DNA of 64,000 bases from Phycisphaerales bacterium (GCA_020845755.1 JADLFE010000045.1:1-64000), one strand, 5' to 3'. Positions 8,867 to 18,332 are shown, numbered from the stretch's first letter. The notes: generated by a model from the sequence alone, not told the origin. Made by a program: numbers and translations.

Positions 8867-9682
8867 TCAATCATCGTCATCTTCGCGATCTTCGTGCGAA
8901 TTCTGTCCGGACGATCCACGCTCTCCGGATTGCTGGGCGGCCTCGCCGTGGTTTCCTTCGCCTTCCTCTTGGCCCTCGGCTTCGCCGAGTTGGAGCTTGA
9001 ATGAAGTGAACGGGATCGAGGTGCTCTGGGTGGCGGGGTCGTAGTCGCGGGCGAGCATGAAGGCCCAGCCACCGACCAGCAGAAGGAACACGAGTGCGGG
9101 CACTGGGCGCGAGGACGTGATCGCCTGATCGGGCTCGGCGATCTTCTTGCCGTGGATCATGGAGAGGGCGATGGGCTCGTGATGTCGGACGGTGTGGGCG
9201 ATCACGCCGAGGATGTGTGCGCCGGCGACGGCGAGGAGCGCATACACGCTTATCTCGTGGAGTTCCTTGATGCCCTCGTTGCCCTGGGAGAGGGCGATGC
9301 CGGTGCCGCAGATGACGAGGATGAGGATGAGCATGGCGATGGTGGCGTAGGCGGCGCCTGGGTTGTGACCTGCGAAGCGTGGTGCGCCGCCGAATGCAGC
9401 GCCGCGAAGATAGGAGAGCAGGGCGCCCGGGCCGAAGGCCAGCGAGGCGAAACGCGCGTGGCGTGTGCCGATCACACCCCAGAAGATGCGGAGCACGACC
9501 ATGAGTCCCATGACCAGGCCGAGCATCGAGTGGTAGGGGAAGAGCGAACTGTGCTCACCGAACGCGAGTGAGATGACGCTGGCGGCGATCAGCGACCCGG
9601 TGAGAATCCAATGCCAGAGCCTGATGGGCAAATCCCAGATGCGTTGCTGGGTGGATTCACGTTTGATGAGCGCGTTGGACAA
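8867..9682 (-). CDS. Cytochrome b561 family membrane protein
   Basis: A 271-residue di-haem type cytochrome b. It opens with RIWDLPIRLWHWILTGSL, the family signature with the first haem-ligand His in RLWHW. Further His residues lie in PYHSMLGLVMG, LHEISVYALLAVAGAHILGVIAHT and RHHEP. Four to five transmembrane helices are evident, and the C-terminus is an unusual hydrophilic tail rich in Glu, Gln, Asp and Gly, ending in a run of Asp. The start is TTG with a very strong ribosome binding site AGGAGGT six bases before it. It probably carries electrons between quinone and a periplasmic partner; no partner such as a c-type cytochrome or hydrogenase is nearby. Confidence 0.9.
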   Translation of the reverse strand: MSNALIKRESTQQRIWDLPIRLWHWILTGSLIAASVISLAFGEHSSLFPYHSMLGLVMGLMVVLRIFWGVIGTRHARFASLAFGPGALLSYLRGAAFGGAPRFAGHNPGAAYATIAMLILILVICGTGIALSQGNEGIKELHEISVYALLAVAGAHILGVIAHTVRHHEPIALSMIHGKKIAEPDQAITSSRPVPALVFLLLVGGWAFMLARDYDPATQSTSIPFTSFKLQLGEAEGQEEGEGNHGEAAQQSGERGSSGQNSHEDREDDDD

Positions 9683-9872
9683 TTCGCACCTCCTGGTTCT
9701 GCACGGAAGAACATCGCCGCCGAGCGTTGATTCCGCGAATGTGAGGATTGTTTTCGCATCTATCGGGGAAAGCGCGAGAGAATCGGTTCATTGATGCACA
9801 TGAGACCGGGTCGCGGGAAGGCGTTGCGACTGGATCGCAAGTCGAGCCATGTGCTTCATGCATGAGGATGCA

Positions 9873-9902
9873 AATGAAAAGCCCCGAGCGAATGCCCGGG
9901 GC
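9873..9902 (-). terminator. Intrinsic terminator of the DEAD-box helicase gene
   Basis: GCCCCG (9881-9886) pairs with CGGGGC (9897-9902). On the minus strand the stem is followed by a U-rich stretch (complement of CAAATGAAAA). It lies 25 bases past the helicase stop. Confidence 0.8.
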
Positions 9903-9926
9903 GCTGGAGTGAATCGGGGTGCTCGA

Positions 9927-11567
9927 TCAGAACCAGTCGTCGCGATCATCTCGGCGGGGCTTGGGCTGCTGCGGCCCCGGCTTGTTCATGTTTTTACCGC
10001 GGAAGTTCTTGAACGTCTTGGATGCTGACGGCTGTGAAGGGCGCGGCTCCAAGGGGAACGGTGCGTGTGATTCGGCCTCAACCGACGCGGGATTGGTCGC
10101 GTGGGGCTTGCTGCTTGCGTGATGGTTGCTTGCCTTGGATTTGTGCGGCGCAGCGTGAGGATGGTGTGGCTTGGCGGGGCGATGGCTGTGCGCGGACGGT
10201 GTGGAATGTGCCGGGACGCGATCATGTGCGGTGCGGGCGGGGGCGTGAGAAGGTCTGGCTGTGTGGTGCGGCTTGGAAGGACGGCGATCGCGCGTGTCAC
10301 GCGAGCCTTGCGAATCGCGTCGATAATCGAGGTTCATCTCGCGGAGCATGTCGCGGTCGGTGGCGTTGGGGTGCTCGAAGCGTGAATCGCCGGCCGGCGC
10401 GAAGTTGGCGGGGAACTCGCTGGTCTTGATGGGCTTGCCGGTGGTGCGTTCGATGGCGCGCAGCAGTCGGCGTTCGGCGGGATCGCAGAAAGCGACGGCG
10501 ATACCCGTGGCGCCTGCGCGGCCTGTACGTCCGATGCGGTGGACATAGGCCTCGGGCTCCATGGGCAGGTCGAAGTTGAAGACGTGGGTGATTCCATCGA
10601 CGTCCAGGCCGCGGGCGGCAACGTCGGTCGCGACCAGGATGCGGTGGCGTCCGGTGCGGAAACTATCGAGGCTGCGCTGTCGCTGGCTCTGGTTTTTATT
10701 GCCGTGGATCGCGATGGCGGATATTCCGGCGATTTCGAGTTTCTTGCAGACGCGGTCAGCGCCGTGCTTGGTGCGTGTGAAGACGACGGCGCGGCGTACG
10801 TCTTTGTCGGCGACGAGGTTTTCAAGCAGGGACTGCTTCTGGAACTGTCCGATGTAGTAGACGGTCTGTTCGATCATGGGGGCGGCCGATGCGACCGGCG
10901 TCACCGAGACGCGGGTCGGATTTCGCAGCAGACTCGCGGCGAGTTTCTCGATCTCACGGGGCATGGTGGCGCTGAAGAGGAGCGTCTGGCGCTCGTTCTT
11001 GATGTGCCCGGCGATCTGGCGGATGGGGTTGATGAAGCCCATGTCGAGCATGCGGTCGGCCTCATCGAGGACGAATGTCGTGATGCCGCTGTAGTCGATG
11101 AGGCCCTGCTCGGTGAGGTCGATAAGGCGGCCGGGGGTGGCGACGATGATGTCAACGCCGCGCTGGAGCGAGCGCTCCTGCATGCGCTGGCTGACGCCGC
11201 CGAAGATAACGGCGCCGGAGAGGCGGGTGTGCTTGCCGTAGGTCTTGAAACTGTCGGCGATCTGTGTGGCCAGTTCACGGGTGGGGGAGAGGACGAGGAC
11301 GCGTGCCTTCTTGATGTGCGAGGTAGCCATCGGCGCGGGCGATTCGAGCAGGCGATGAATGATGGGGAGCGCGAACGCGGCGGTCTTGCCGGTTCCTGTC
11401 TGGGCGCAACCGAGCACGTCGCGTCCGGCGAGCACGAGCGGGATGGCCTGGGCCTGGATCGGGGTTGGGGTGGTGTACCCCTCGTCGGCAAGTGCTCGCA
11501 GTATGGGATCGGCGAGGTTGAGGCTGGTGAAGGGGACGGCAGATGAGGCGGGTGCGGACGTAGACAA
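9927..11567 (-). CDS. rhlE: DEAD-box ATP-dependent RNA helicase (RhlE type)
   Basis: About 546 residues. All helicase motifs are present: Q motif ([26 protein letters not shown]), motif I AQTGTGKT, Ia PTRELA, Ib [35 protein letters not shown] and [12 protein letters not shown]. The last 150 residues are rich in His, Pro, Ala, Ser and Lys and end in RRDDRDDWF, an RNA-binding-like disordered tail common in RhlE proteins. No ATG suits the family start. I chose TTG at 11567, which gives the N-terminus [17 protein letters not shown]. The frame remains open to 11888, but those codons look non-coding. Role: RNA remodelling in ribosome assembly or RNA decay. Confidence 0.93.
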   Translation of the reverse strand: MSTSAPASSAVPFTSLNLADPILRALADEGYTTPTPIQAQAIPLVLAGRDVLGCAQTGTGKTAAFALPIIHRLLESPAPMATSHIKKARVLVLSPTRELATQIADSFKTYGKHTRLSGAVIFGGVSQRMQERSLQRGVDIIVATPGRLIDLTEQGLIDYSGITTFVLDEADRMLDMGFINPIRQIAGHIKNERQTLLFSATMPREIEKLAASLLRNPTRVSVTPVASAAPMIEQTVYYIGQFQKQSLLENLVADKDVRRAVVFTRTKHGADRVCKKLEIAGISAIAIHGNKNQSQRQRSLDSFRTGRHRILVATDVAARGLDVDGITHVFNFDLPMEPEAYVHRIGRTGRAGATGIAVAFCDPAERRLLRAIERTTGKPIKTSEFPANFAPAGDSRFEHPNATDRDMLREMNLDYRRDSQGSRDTRDRRPSKPHHTARPSHAPARTAHDRVPAHSTPSAHSHRPAKPHHPHAAPHKSKASNHHASSKPHATNPASVEAESHAPFPLEPRPSQPSASKTFKNFRGKNMNKPGPQQPKPRRDDRDDWF

Positions 11568-12015
11568 AGCGTGATCTTTCCCGGCCGACGCAGGAACTGC
11601 GGCGGGCCGTAGTTTGGGACGTTCCTCGCGATTGTGGGTGCTGGGTCCCGATCGCCATCGTGGCGGTTGCGGGGCCAGGTGCGAGAGCCGGCCGTGCGAC
11701 AGACGCTCATCCCGCGACGTGCGGGCGGCGTTCTTGCCGCGAAGCTCCCTTGGTGGATCGTGCTCGTGCCTTTGCACGCTGAGTCGATCCGGGGCCACCG
11801 GCAATACATGAGTATAGGCAGGGACTTGGTGGGACATCGATGGGCTTCGATATGTTCCGGGCGTGGCATGGAGCCGCCCGAGAACCATCTGACATTTTTC
11901 GCTGGAAAGAGTGAGTCACAGGGGATGGCGTCGCTTTCCCGGTGCGGACACGTCGTCCGGCACACGCACAGAAACACGCGACCCACTCGCACGACCACAC
12001 GAAGGAGCAGCAGAC
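11568..12015. other. Intergenic region, divergent promoters
   Basis: About 450 bases between the helicase start and the PEP-CTERM-like gene. The helicase frame stays open through most of it, but the translated residues are Arg/Pro-rich without family resemblance. I see no RNA gene or clear hairpin. A short T-run near 11893-11897 could belong to a promoter for the plus-strand gene. Confidence 0.4.
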
Positions 12016-12648
12016 ATGAACCGTTCCATCCTGATCGCCGGCCTGAGCAGCATCGCACTCGCAACTGTTGCGGGAGCGGCCAATATCCCGGGGCTGTACC
12101 CGACCGGCTCGAATGGCTCGGGCGGCACGCTGGGCGACGGCGCCTCGGACCTCTTCTACTCGGTCGTTTCGAGCAACAACACCTGGTACAACAGCAACCC
12201 GCAGGGCACGGTGATCAAGCAGGCCAACATCCCGTGGGTGTGGTTCCCCAATACGACATCGGCCCGCTGGATCTACGACAACGCGGACGGCAACGTCAAC
12301 GCCGGCGCGACCGTCACCTTCCGCCTCACGTTCAACCTGACCGGGTACATCCCCAGCACCGCGGTGCTGTTCGGGGCGTCGGCGGCGGACGATTCAGGTC
12401 AGATCTTTCTCAACGGCAACTTCATCGGGGCGTGCGGCGGATACAACGCTCCCACACCGTTCGGGGCCACCAGCGGCTTCCTGCCCGGCGTCAACACACT
12501 CGATTTCGTGGTGCAGGACATCGGCGGGGCGATCTCGGGCCTCATCGTCCCGGATATCGGCGGGCACGCTGACAAGGTCCCCGCGCCCGGCGCGGTCGCC
12601 CTGCTGGGTCTGGGCGGCCTGATCGCGACCCGTCGGCGTCGGGCCTGA
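12016..12648 (+). CDS. Exported protein with PEP-CTERM-like sorting signal
   Basis: A 210-residue secreted protein. The N-terminus is a signal peptide (MNRSILIAGLSSIALATVAGA, cleavage probably after AGA). The mature part is Gly/Asn/Thr-rich with beta-strand character, including LTFNLTGYIPSTAVLFGASAADDSGQIFLNGN, which recalls jelly-roll carbohydrate-binding or lectin-like folds. The C-terminus VPAPGAVALLGLGGLIATRRRRA is a PEP-CTERM variant: short VPAPG motif, hydrophobic helix, Arg cluster. This kind of tail is processed by exosortase-type enzymes; none is in the window. The ATG follows GAAGGAGCAGCAGAC. It is a single-gene transcript ending at the hairpin at 12726. Confidence 0.88.
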   Translation: MNRSILIAGLSSIALATVAGAANIPGLYPTGSNGSGGTLGDGASDLFYSVVSSNNTWYNSNPQGTVIKQANIPWVWFPNTTSARWIYDNADGNVNAGATVTFRLTFNLTGYIPSTAVLFGASAADDSGQIFLNGNFIGACGGYNAPTPFGATSGFLPGVNTLDFVVQDIGGAISGLIVPDIGGHADKVPAPGAVALLGLGGLIATRRRRA

Positions 12649-12725
12649 TGCACGCGGATTGCAGCACTGAATCTCTTGCGGTCGATCACTCTCCTCGATC
12701 GCACTCTCTCTGAATCTCTCCGATG

Positions 12726-12750
12726 ACAACCCCGGCGGAAACGGGGTTGT
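12726..12750 (+). terminator. Hairpin terminator of the PEP-CTERM-like gene
   Basis: ACAACCCCG (12726-12734) pairs perfectly with CGGGGTTGT (12742-12750) around loop GCGGAAA. TTGTCAT follows, so the U-tract is weak. It is 77 bases past the stop. Confidence 0.65.
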
Positions 12751-12887
12751 TGTCATGGAGCGAGAAAGTCACGCTCTGTTGCGATGAAAGCGTGGCATTG
12801 TTCGGCAGAACGCCGCCACGGAGTTGACCGCGCGCAACAGCGGCGATGATGGCAGGACCCGCGTTCGGGCGTGGACGAGGGGAACGT

Positions 12888-13241
12888 TCAGTGGGGCTTG
12901 GCCGCAGTCAGTTGGTCGAGCGCGGCAGCGACGGCGGGGACATAGGTGTACATCGGTCCGCCGCCCATCATGACGGCGACACCCGCGGCCTCCATGATCT
13001 GCTCGGGTGTCGCGCCGGCCTCGATGCATTTCTGGACGTGCAGATAGATGCACGGCTCGCAGCGGGCCGCCAGGCCGATCCCCAGGGCGACGAGTTCCTT
13101 TTCACGCACGGTGAGAGCGCCCTCGTTCATGAGCGAGCCAAAGAACGCGCCGAAGGCCTTTGGAATATCCGGATTGCGTGCCTTGGCGGCGTTGGAAGTG
13201 GTGGGCCACTGTTCAAAGAAGTGCTTTGGATTAGGGACCAT
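12888..13241 (-). CDS. AhpD-like / carboxymuconolactone decarboxylase family protein
   Basis: A 117-residue helical protein with the CMD/AhpD signature: a CxxC pair (RCEPCIYLHVQKCIEAGATPEQI) with the conserved His four residues after the second Cys. Such small members usually act as thiol-dependent peroxidase partners or redox proteins, and this CxxC pair is intact. The ATG at 13241 has AGGAG ten bases upstream; the frame is open ten codons further but without a ribosome site. It diverges from the sulfur-transport genes, so a thiol or persulfide redox role is attractive but inferred from position only. Confidence 0.88.
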   Translation of the reverse strand: MVPNPKHFFEQWPTTSNAAKARNPDIPKAFGAFFGSLMNEGALTVREKELVALGIGLAARCEPCIYLHVQKCIEAGATPEQIMEAAGVAVMMGGGPMYTYVPAVAAALDQLTAAKPH

Positions 13242-13436
13242 GGGGGGTGAACTCCTGAATGGAGAAGCCAACTCCGATCGGCCTTGGAGGCACTGGAATC
13301 GGATCAGGTTCCCTCAGGAGGAAGGAAATCCCGGGGACGGAACACGCAAGAGAATATGGCGACGCGGGAACTTGTCGTGCCGATGGAGCCTCCAATGCAA
13401 CAGCATGCCGTGGGTGACGGCGTGGAAGGAGCGATT

Positions 13437-14018
13437 ATGGCGAATCCCGTGACGAGCCCGCGCTGGTCCCCGTATGTCGTGGGGGTCGGGATCGGTGTGC
13501 TGAGTTGGGCGACGTTTTACTTCATGGGCAAGGCGCTCGGGACGAGCACGTCGTTCGTAGGGGCGATCGAAGCTGGTATGTGCACGATCGCGCCCGAGCA
13601 CGTCACGCAGAACGCGTACATGATCAAGGAATACGGCGCCAAGGCCGCGGATGGGACGCAGACATTCAAACCGATCTTTGATTGGCAGATGGCGTTGGAC
13701 GTGGCGCTGGTGATCGGCGCGATGCTGGCCGCGTGGCTAGGCGGAACGCTCAAGGCAGAGCGCGTACCGACCCTGTGGAGCGATCGGTTCGGTCCGTCGG
13801 TCGCCAAGCGGTATGCCGCGGCGTTTGTGGGGGGCGCGATCCTGCTCTTCGGGGCTCGCATGGCGGGCGGGTGCACCAGCGGTCACGGTATTTCCGGCGG
13901 GTTGCAGTTGGCCGTGTCGAGTTGGGTGTTCTTTATGAGCATGTTCGCCAGCGGCGTGGTGACTGCGCTGTTGCTGTTCGGACGCGGCGATCGCAAGGGG
14001 GTGGCGCGTGTTCAGTAA
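13437..14018 (+). CDS. YeeE/YedE family (TsuA-like) sulfur transport protein, first half
   Basis: A 193-residue membrane protein with about four transmembrane segments. The motif ARMAGGCTSGHGISGGLQ near residues 140-157 contains the conserved Cys and SGHG of YeeE/YedE/TsuA proteins, which move thiosulfate or related sulfur compounds. The family often occurs as one fused protein; here it is split in two genes that overlap by 11 bases. The ATG at 13437 follows GGAAGGAGCGATT, a very strong ribosome site. Earlier ATGs exist at 13356 and 13383 but would add hydrophilic residues. Probable complex with the next gene product. Confidence 0.88.
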   Translation: MANPVTSPRWSPYVVGVGIGVLSWATFYFMGKALGTSTSFVGAIEAGMCTIAPEHVTQNAYMIKEYGAKAADGTQTFKPIFDWQMALDVALVIGAMLAAWLGGTLKAERVPTLWSDRFGPSVAKRYAAAFVGGAILLFGARMAGGCTSGHGISGGLQLAVSSWVFFMSMFASGVVTALLLFGRGDRKGVARVQ

Positions 14019-14601
14019 TTTTTTCGCCGATCCAAAGACGCTGATGCTGGGCACGATGACGGGTCTCGTGTTCGGCTTCCTGCTCCAGAAGGGCGGCGTG
14101 ACGCGCTACAACGTCATCGTCAACCAGTTTCGCTTCCGCGATTTTACGGTGCTGAAGACGATGCTGACCGCGATCGTGGTGGGATCGATCGGCGTCTATG
14201 CGATGCTGCAGATCGGGCTCATCAAGGGCCTTTCGGTCAAGCCTGCGGAGTTGGCTATGAACGCGGGCGGCGGGCTGATCTTCGGGGTGGGAATGGTGCT
14301 GCTCGGCTATTGCCCGGGCACGGCGTTGGCCGCGATCGGCCAGGGCTCACGCGACGCGATCGTCGGCGTGCTGGGTGCGTTCGTGGGCGCGGCGGTGTAT
14401 GCGGAGGCGTATCCCGCGATCTCGCGGAGTATTGAGCCCATCGCCAAGTATGGCAAGATCACGTTCCCCGAGATCATGGGTGTTTCTCCTTGGATCGTCG
14501 TCGGCGCCCTGGCGGTTGTTGCAGTGGTCGTGTTCGTGATGATCGGGAAGTACGAGGCGAGATCAGCGGACGACACATCGGGCGTGGCTCGCGTGAACTG
14601 A
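14008..14601 (+). CDS. YeeE/YedE family sulfur transport protein, second half
   Basis: A 197-residue membrane protein with four to five transmembrane segments. The conserved signature is VLLGYCPGTALAAIGQGSRDA, whose Cys-Pro-Gly matches the second sulfur-binding half of YeeE/YedE proteins. Start is GTG at 14008, inside the end of the previous gene (11-base overlap), so the two are almost certainly cotranslated. Together the pair reconstitutes a pseudo-symmetric channel for thiosulfate, sulfide or persulfide-type sulfur; the exact substrate is not readable from sequence. Confidence 0.88.
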   Translation: MFSNFFADPKTLMLGTMTGLVFGFLLQKGGVTRYNVIVNQFRFRDFTVLKTMLTAIVVGSIGVYAMLQIGLIKGLSVKPAELAMNAGGGLIFGVGMVLLGYCPGTALAAIGQGSRDAIVGVLGAFVGAAVYAEAYPAISRSIEPIAKYGKITFPEIMGVSPWIVVGALAVVAVVVFVMIGKYEARSADDTSGVARVN

Positions 14602-14617
14602 ACGAAAGGGATCTTCC

Positions 14618-14851
14618 ATGGCGTGTCCGCTGAATTGCAGGAACGTTGGCGCGCTCGATCGGCTGGTGCGATTGGTCGTGGGAGTGGCGGGCGTGCTGCT
14701 GGCGTTCACCAAGTTCGACGTGATGAACGCCGCGCCGTTGGGCTTGCTGCTGGCTGTGCTCGGCGGGATCATGCTCCTGACCGCCGCGCTGGGAATGTGT
14801 CCGCTGTACATTCCGCTGAACGTGAGCACGTGTCGGAGCAAGTCGGCCTGA
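14618..14851 (+). CDS. DUF2892 small membrane protein
   Basis: A 77-residue protein with two hydrophobic helices, beginning MACPLNCRNVGALDRLVR and continuing with a Gly/Val/Leu-rich helix, matching the DUF2892 (YgaP membrane-part-like) family. Cys residues occur at both ends. It starts 16 bases after the YedE half with AACGAAAGGGATCTTCC before the ATG, so it belongs to the same operon. DUF2892 domains are often fused to rhodaneses, which supports a sulfur-related membrane role, by inference. Confidence 0.85.
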   Translation: MACPLNCRNVGALDRLVRLVVGVAGVLLAFTKFDVMNAAPLGLLLAVLGGIMLLTAALGMCPLYIPLNVSTCRSKSA

Positions 14852-14879
14852 GGGTCGGTGAGCCGGTGACTCGTGGGCG

Positions 14880-17800
14880 TTATCGATCGGGGCTGCCAGC
14901 GGTTCGCTTGCCGCGCGAGAGCAGGAGTGCCCGCTGCTCCATCGCGGCGGGCTCGTTGAACTGATCGCCGAGATTGACGCGATGCGCCTTGATCTGTGCT
15001 TCCATGTTCCCGCCGATGTGGCGGTTGAAGTGGCGAAGGTCCCACGTGATGGTGGTCCCGATCGAGTTGGTCGCCAGCAGGCGGCGTCCGGTCATGTCGA
15101 AGTCCATGGCCCATGCTTCCCAGCCGTCGAGGCCCTCGAGGGTGAGCACGGGAGTGTTCTGCGGGAGAGAAAGGTCCCAGAGCATGATGCGTCCGTCGGC
15201 GCCGCAGGAGGCGAGGATGTCGGGCTCGCGCGGGCGGAACTCAAGTCCGGTGATCAGCCCGCGGTGACCTTCGAGTCGCCGGAGCATCTTTCCGCTGGCG
15301 ACATCCCACACCCAGATGGCGCGGTCCCAGTTGCCGCTGAGCACCTTGCTCCCGTCGGAGGTGAAGCGGATCGTCCATGGGCAGGAGTTCGGGGATTCAC
15401 ACTCGCGAACGACTTTGCCGGTTTCGGCGTCGTACAGGCTCAGCACGTTTCGTCGCGTGGTTGTGGCGATACGCGTTCCATCGGGGCTGTAACGGGCGGC
15501 GAGCGGCTCAAAGCCGTCGCTGGGGATCGTGAGCCTGACTTTGCCGCTCGGGAACTCGAGGACCTTGAACGACAGGTCAGACGCGGAGAGGACGACCCTG
15601 GTGCCGTCGGGGCTGAAGCCGATGCCGTCGTTGGTCACCATGCGGTACTGCGGAAAAGTGGCGAGTGTTCTGCGGTTTTCGATGTCGAGGAAGGTCAGGG
15701 CCCCATCGGCGGACGCGGCGGCCGCGAGTGGAGCGGTGGGGGAGAACGAGATGGCTCGGACGCGGCGTGGGAGTCGTCCGATGGTGGTGATGATGTTGCC
15801 GTCGGGTTCGGAGAGGAGGCGGAGTCCGCCGTCGGAATCGCCCGCGAGCAGATGGCCGTCGGGCGCGAAGCGGATGAGGGTGCGGGTCTTTTCGGGCACG
15901 TCGATCCGTGTGCGTCCGGAGGCCGGGTCGATATCCCAGCCACGGACGGTGTAGCCGATATTGGTCCAGACATGCCCGCCGTCGGGCGACACCGCGATGT
16001 CTTTTCCGCCGGCGGTGAGCGAGTAGGCGGCGACCACGCGTCTGGTCGAGAGTTCCCAGATCTGCAGGTACCACCAACCGACGGTGGCGAGGTACTTGCC
16101 GTTGGGCGTGAAGCGGGCATCGTTGATCGTGCCGTTGGGTGCGTCGAGGGTGGCGAGGAGCGCGCCGGACTTGCTGTCATACAGACGCGTGAGTCGTGAG
16201 ATGCCGCACACCGAGAGCATCGTGCCGTCGGGCGAGAAATCGAGGCGTGGGCTTCCTTCATCGGGGCTCGCGAACTCGCTGGAGACAACGAGCGAATCGG
16301 CGGAGAGGACGCGGATGCGTTGGTCGGTGGAGCCCACGGCAAACTCGCGAGACGTAGGGCTCGCCGCGATTCCACGGACGCGCACGACGCGTCCTGCATC
16401 GGTCGGCGGCAGGGACACCAGGAGCGACGGGATATCGATCGCGGAGGTGTCGTAGAGTTGGAGCGAGCCATCGCTGCAGGAAACGAGCAAGCGGTCGCCA
16501 TCGTGGTTGAACGCGGCGTCGAGCAGGCTGCTCCCGGAATCGCGGAGGGTTCCCAATTCACGGCGTGTTTCGGGATCGACGATCCAGAGGCGTCCCTTGG
16601 TATCGCCGATGGCAAGGAACCCGTCGGGGTGGAAGGCGAGCGCGACCGTCACGCCGCCACGGCCCTTGATCTCCGCTGATCTTTCGAACGTCGATGCGTC
16701 CCAGATCGTCGCCGCAGGCTCGCTACCGGACGCCGCGACGACTCGCCCATCGCGGCTGAGCGCGATGCGGTTGATCACGCCGGTGGCGGGCTCGATCGTC
16801 GCCTCGCTCCTGGCGTTGGAGTACAACTCCCAGAGGGCGTAGAACGTCTGACGCGAGTCGAGATTCTTGAGGTGCTCTGGCCAGAGGAGCGCTTCGGCGC
16901 CGCTGAGGTTGCCCGAGAGGCCGAGCAATCGCCCTCGCTCGATACTGCTGTATGAGAGTTGACGTCGGAGTTCGGCGGCGCTCGTATCGGCGCGTTCCTT
17001 CTCGCGTGTCGCGACTGCAAGCGCGTCCTGCGCGGATCGCTTGGCGAGCGATTCCGATTCGGCGAGGGCCGCGTTTTCGAAGGCCTGGTTGTTTGCGTAG
17101 AGGGCGAAGCCGATGAGTGCGAAGAGGAAGAGGATCGCCGCCGCCACTGCTCCGCGGTAACGGTTGAGTTGCGTGCGGAGCACATAGAGGGCCGAATCCT
17201 GACGTGCCGCGATGGGGCGTCCGTCGAGATACGCACGAAGGTCGGCCGCGACTTCGGCGGCGCTCTGATATCGGCGGGACTTTTCCTTCGAGAGGGATTT
17301 TCCCACGATCGTCTCGATGTCGCCGCGGAGCGATCGATCGATCATGCTGAGTCTCATGGGGGCTTCGTCGCTGATGAGGCGGGCCGCCTCGGGGAGTGAT
17401 CGACCGCGGAACTCGTGCGGGAGTCGTCCCGTGAGCAGTTCGTAGAGGACGACGCCCATCGAGTAGACGTCGGAGCGGGTGTCGATGTCGTCGGTGTCGC
17501 CGGCGATCTGCTCTGGACTCATGTATGGGAGCGTGCCGATGATCTGGCCGACGCTGGTCTGCATGGTCGTGACGCCGATATCACGATCGGTGGTTCGCGC
17601 CACGCCGAAGTCGAGGATCTTGGTCTGGCCCGTGTCGTCGGCAAGGACGTTGGCGGGCTTGAGGTCGCGGTGGATCACACCGCACATGTGCGCGTGGTGG
17701 AGCGCGTCGCACACCTGGGCGGCCAGCGAGAGGCGTTCGCGCGTGCCGAGTTTTCGTTCTTCGGCGTGCTTGGTGATGGCCTTGCCGCGGACCAGTTCCA

Positions 17801-18332
17801 TCGCGATGTAGGGGTGGGCCGTGCCGGTTTGAGGGTCTTTGAACGTGCCGGCCTCGTACACCTGGGCGATGCCGGGGTGCTGGAGTTTGCCGAGCAACTC
17901 GGCCTCGAATTCAAAGCGTCGCACGAGGCGATCGGAGCCGACGCCACGCCGCATGACTTTGAGCGCGACGGTCCGGCGAGGGCGTTCCTGCTCGGCGAGG
18001 TAGACGACACCCATCCCGCCCTGGCCAAGCACGCCCTGGACAGTGTAGTTCCCCAGACGCCGATCCGGAGGGAGAAGGAGTTCATCGCCCTTGAGGGCAG
18101 TTGCGCCAATCTGCGTCAAGAGGCTGAGGCCCGGGGCGGCCTTGGAATCCATGAACGACGATCCGCCCGGCTGCTCGATCTCGTCCTGATACTCCAGAAG
18201 CGAGAGCACCTCGTGGCGGAGTTCATGATCCCCGGCACAGGCGGCCTCTACGTGACGAAGCCGGTCCGCCTCGGGCAATTCGACGGCGGTCAGGAAGATC
18301 TCTTCGACGCGAGCCTGCCGCTCCGGGGTCAC
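14880..18332 (-). CDS. Membrane Ser/Thr protein kinase with C-terminal WD40 repeats
   Basis: A 1150-residue protein. Residues 1-85 are a helical segment typical of planctomycete kinases paired with ECF sigma factors (RVEEIFLTAVELPEADR). The kinase domain (about 85-360) has LGQGGMGVVYLA, VALKVMR, HRDLKPANVL near 217, DFGVART and YMSPEQIAG, so it is complete. A transmembrane helix lies near 391-412, followed by a short coiled coil rich in Glu/Ala/Arg. Residues 490-1120 carry many WD40-type blades (SPDGT, IWDAST, VWDVASGK, LWDLSLP). Start is GTG at 18332, overlapping the sigma-factor stop in GTGA with GGAGG upstream. Likely senses through the propeller and acts with the cognate sigma factor. Confidence 0.93.
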   Translation of the reverse strand: MTPERQARVEEIFLTAVELPEADRLRHVEAACAGDHELRHEVLSLLEYQDEIEQPGGSSFMDSKAAPGLSLLTQIGATALKGDELLLPPDRRLGNYTVQGVLGQGGMGVVYLAEQERPRRTVALKVMRRGVGSDRLVRRFEFEAELLGKLQHPGIAQVYEAGTFKDPQTGTAHPYIAMELVRGKAITKHAEERKLGTRERLSLAAQVCDALHHAHMCGVIHRDLKPANVLADDTGQTKILDFGVARTTDRDIGVTTMQTSVGQIIGTLPYMSPEQIAGDTDDIDTRSDVYSMGVVLYELLTGRLPHEFRGRSLPEAARLISDEAPMRLSMIDRSLRGDIETIVGKSLSKEKSRRYQSAAEVAADLRAYLDGRPIAARQDSALYVLRTQLNRYRGAVAAAILFLFALIGFALYANNQAFENAALAESESLAKRSAQDALAVATREKERADTSAAELRRQLSYSSIERGRLLGLSGNLSGAEALLWPEHLKNLDSRQTFYALWELYSNARSEATIEPATGVINRIALSRDGRVVAASGSEPAATIWDASTFERSAEIKGRGGVTVALAFHPDGFLAIGDTKGRLWIVDPETRRELGTLRDSGSSLLDAAFNHDGDRLLVSCSDGSLQLYDTSAIDIPSLLVSLPPTDAGRVVRVRGIAASPTSREFAVGSTDQRIRVLSADSLVVSSEFASPDEGSPRLDFSPDGTMLSVCGISRLTRLYDSKSGALLATLDAPNGTINDARFTPNGKYLATVGWWYLQIWELSTRRVVAAYSLTAGGKDIAVSPDGGHVWTNIGYTVRGWDIDPASGRTRIDVPEKTRTLIRFAPDGHLLAGDSDGGLRLLSEPDGNIITTIGRLPRRVRAISFSPTAPLAAAASADGALTFLDIENRRTLATFPQYRMVTNDGIGFSPDGTRVVLSASDLSFKVLEFPSGKVRLTIPSDGFEPLAARYSPDGTRIATTTRRNVLSLYDAETGKVVRECESPNSCPWTIRFTSDGSKVLSGNWDRAIWVWDVASGKMLRRLEGHRGLITGLEFRPREPDILASCGADGRIMLWDLSLPQNTPVLTLEGLDGWEAWAMDFDMTGRRLLATNSIGTTITWDLRHFNRHIGGNMEAQIKAHRVNLGDQFNEPAAMEQRALLLSRGKRTAGSPDR

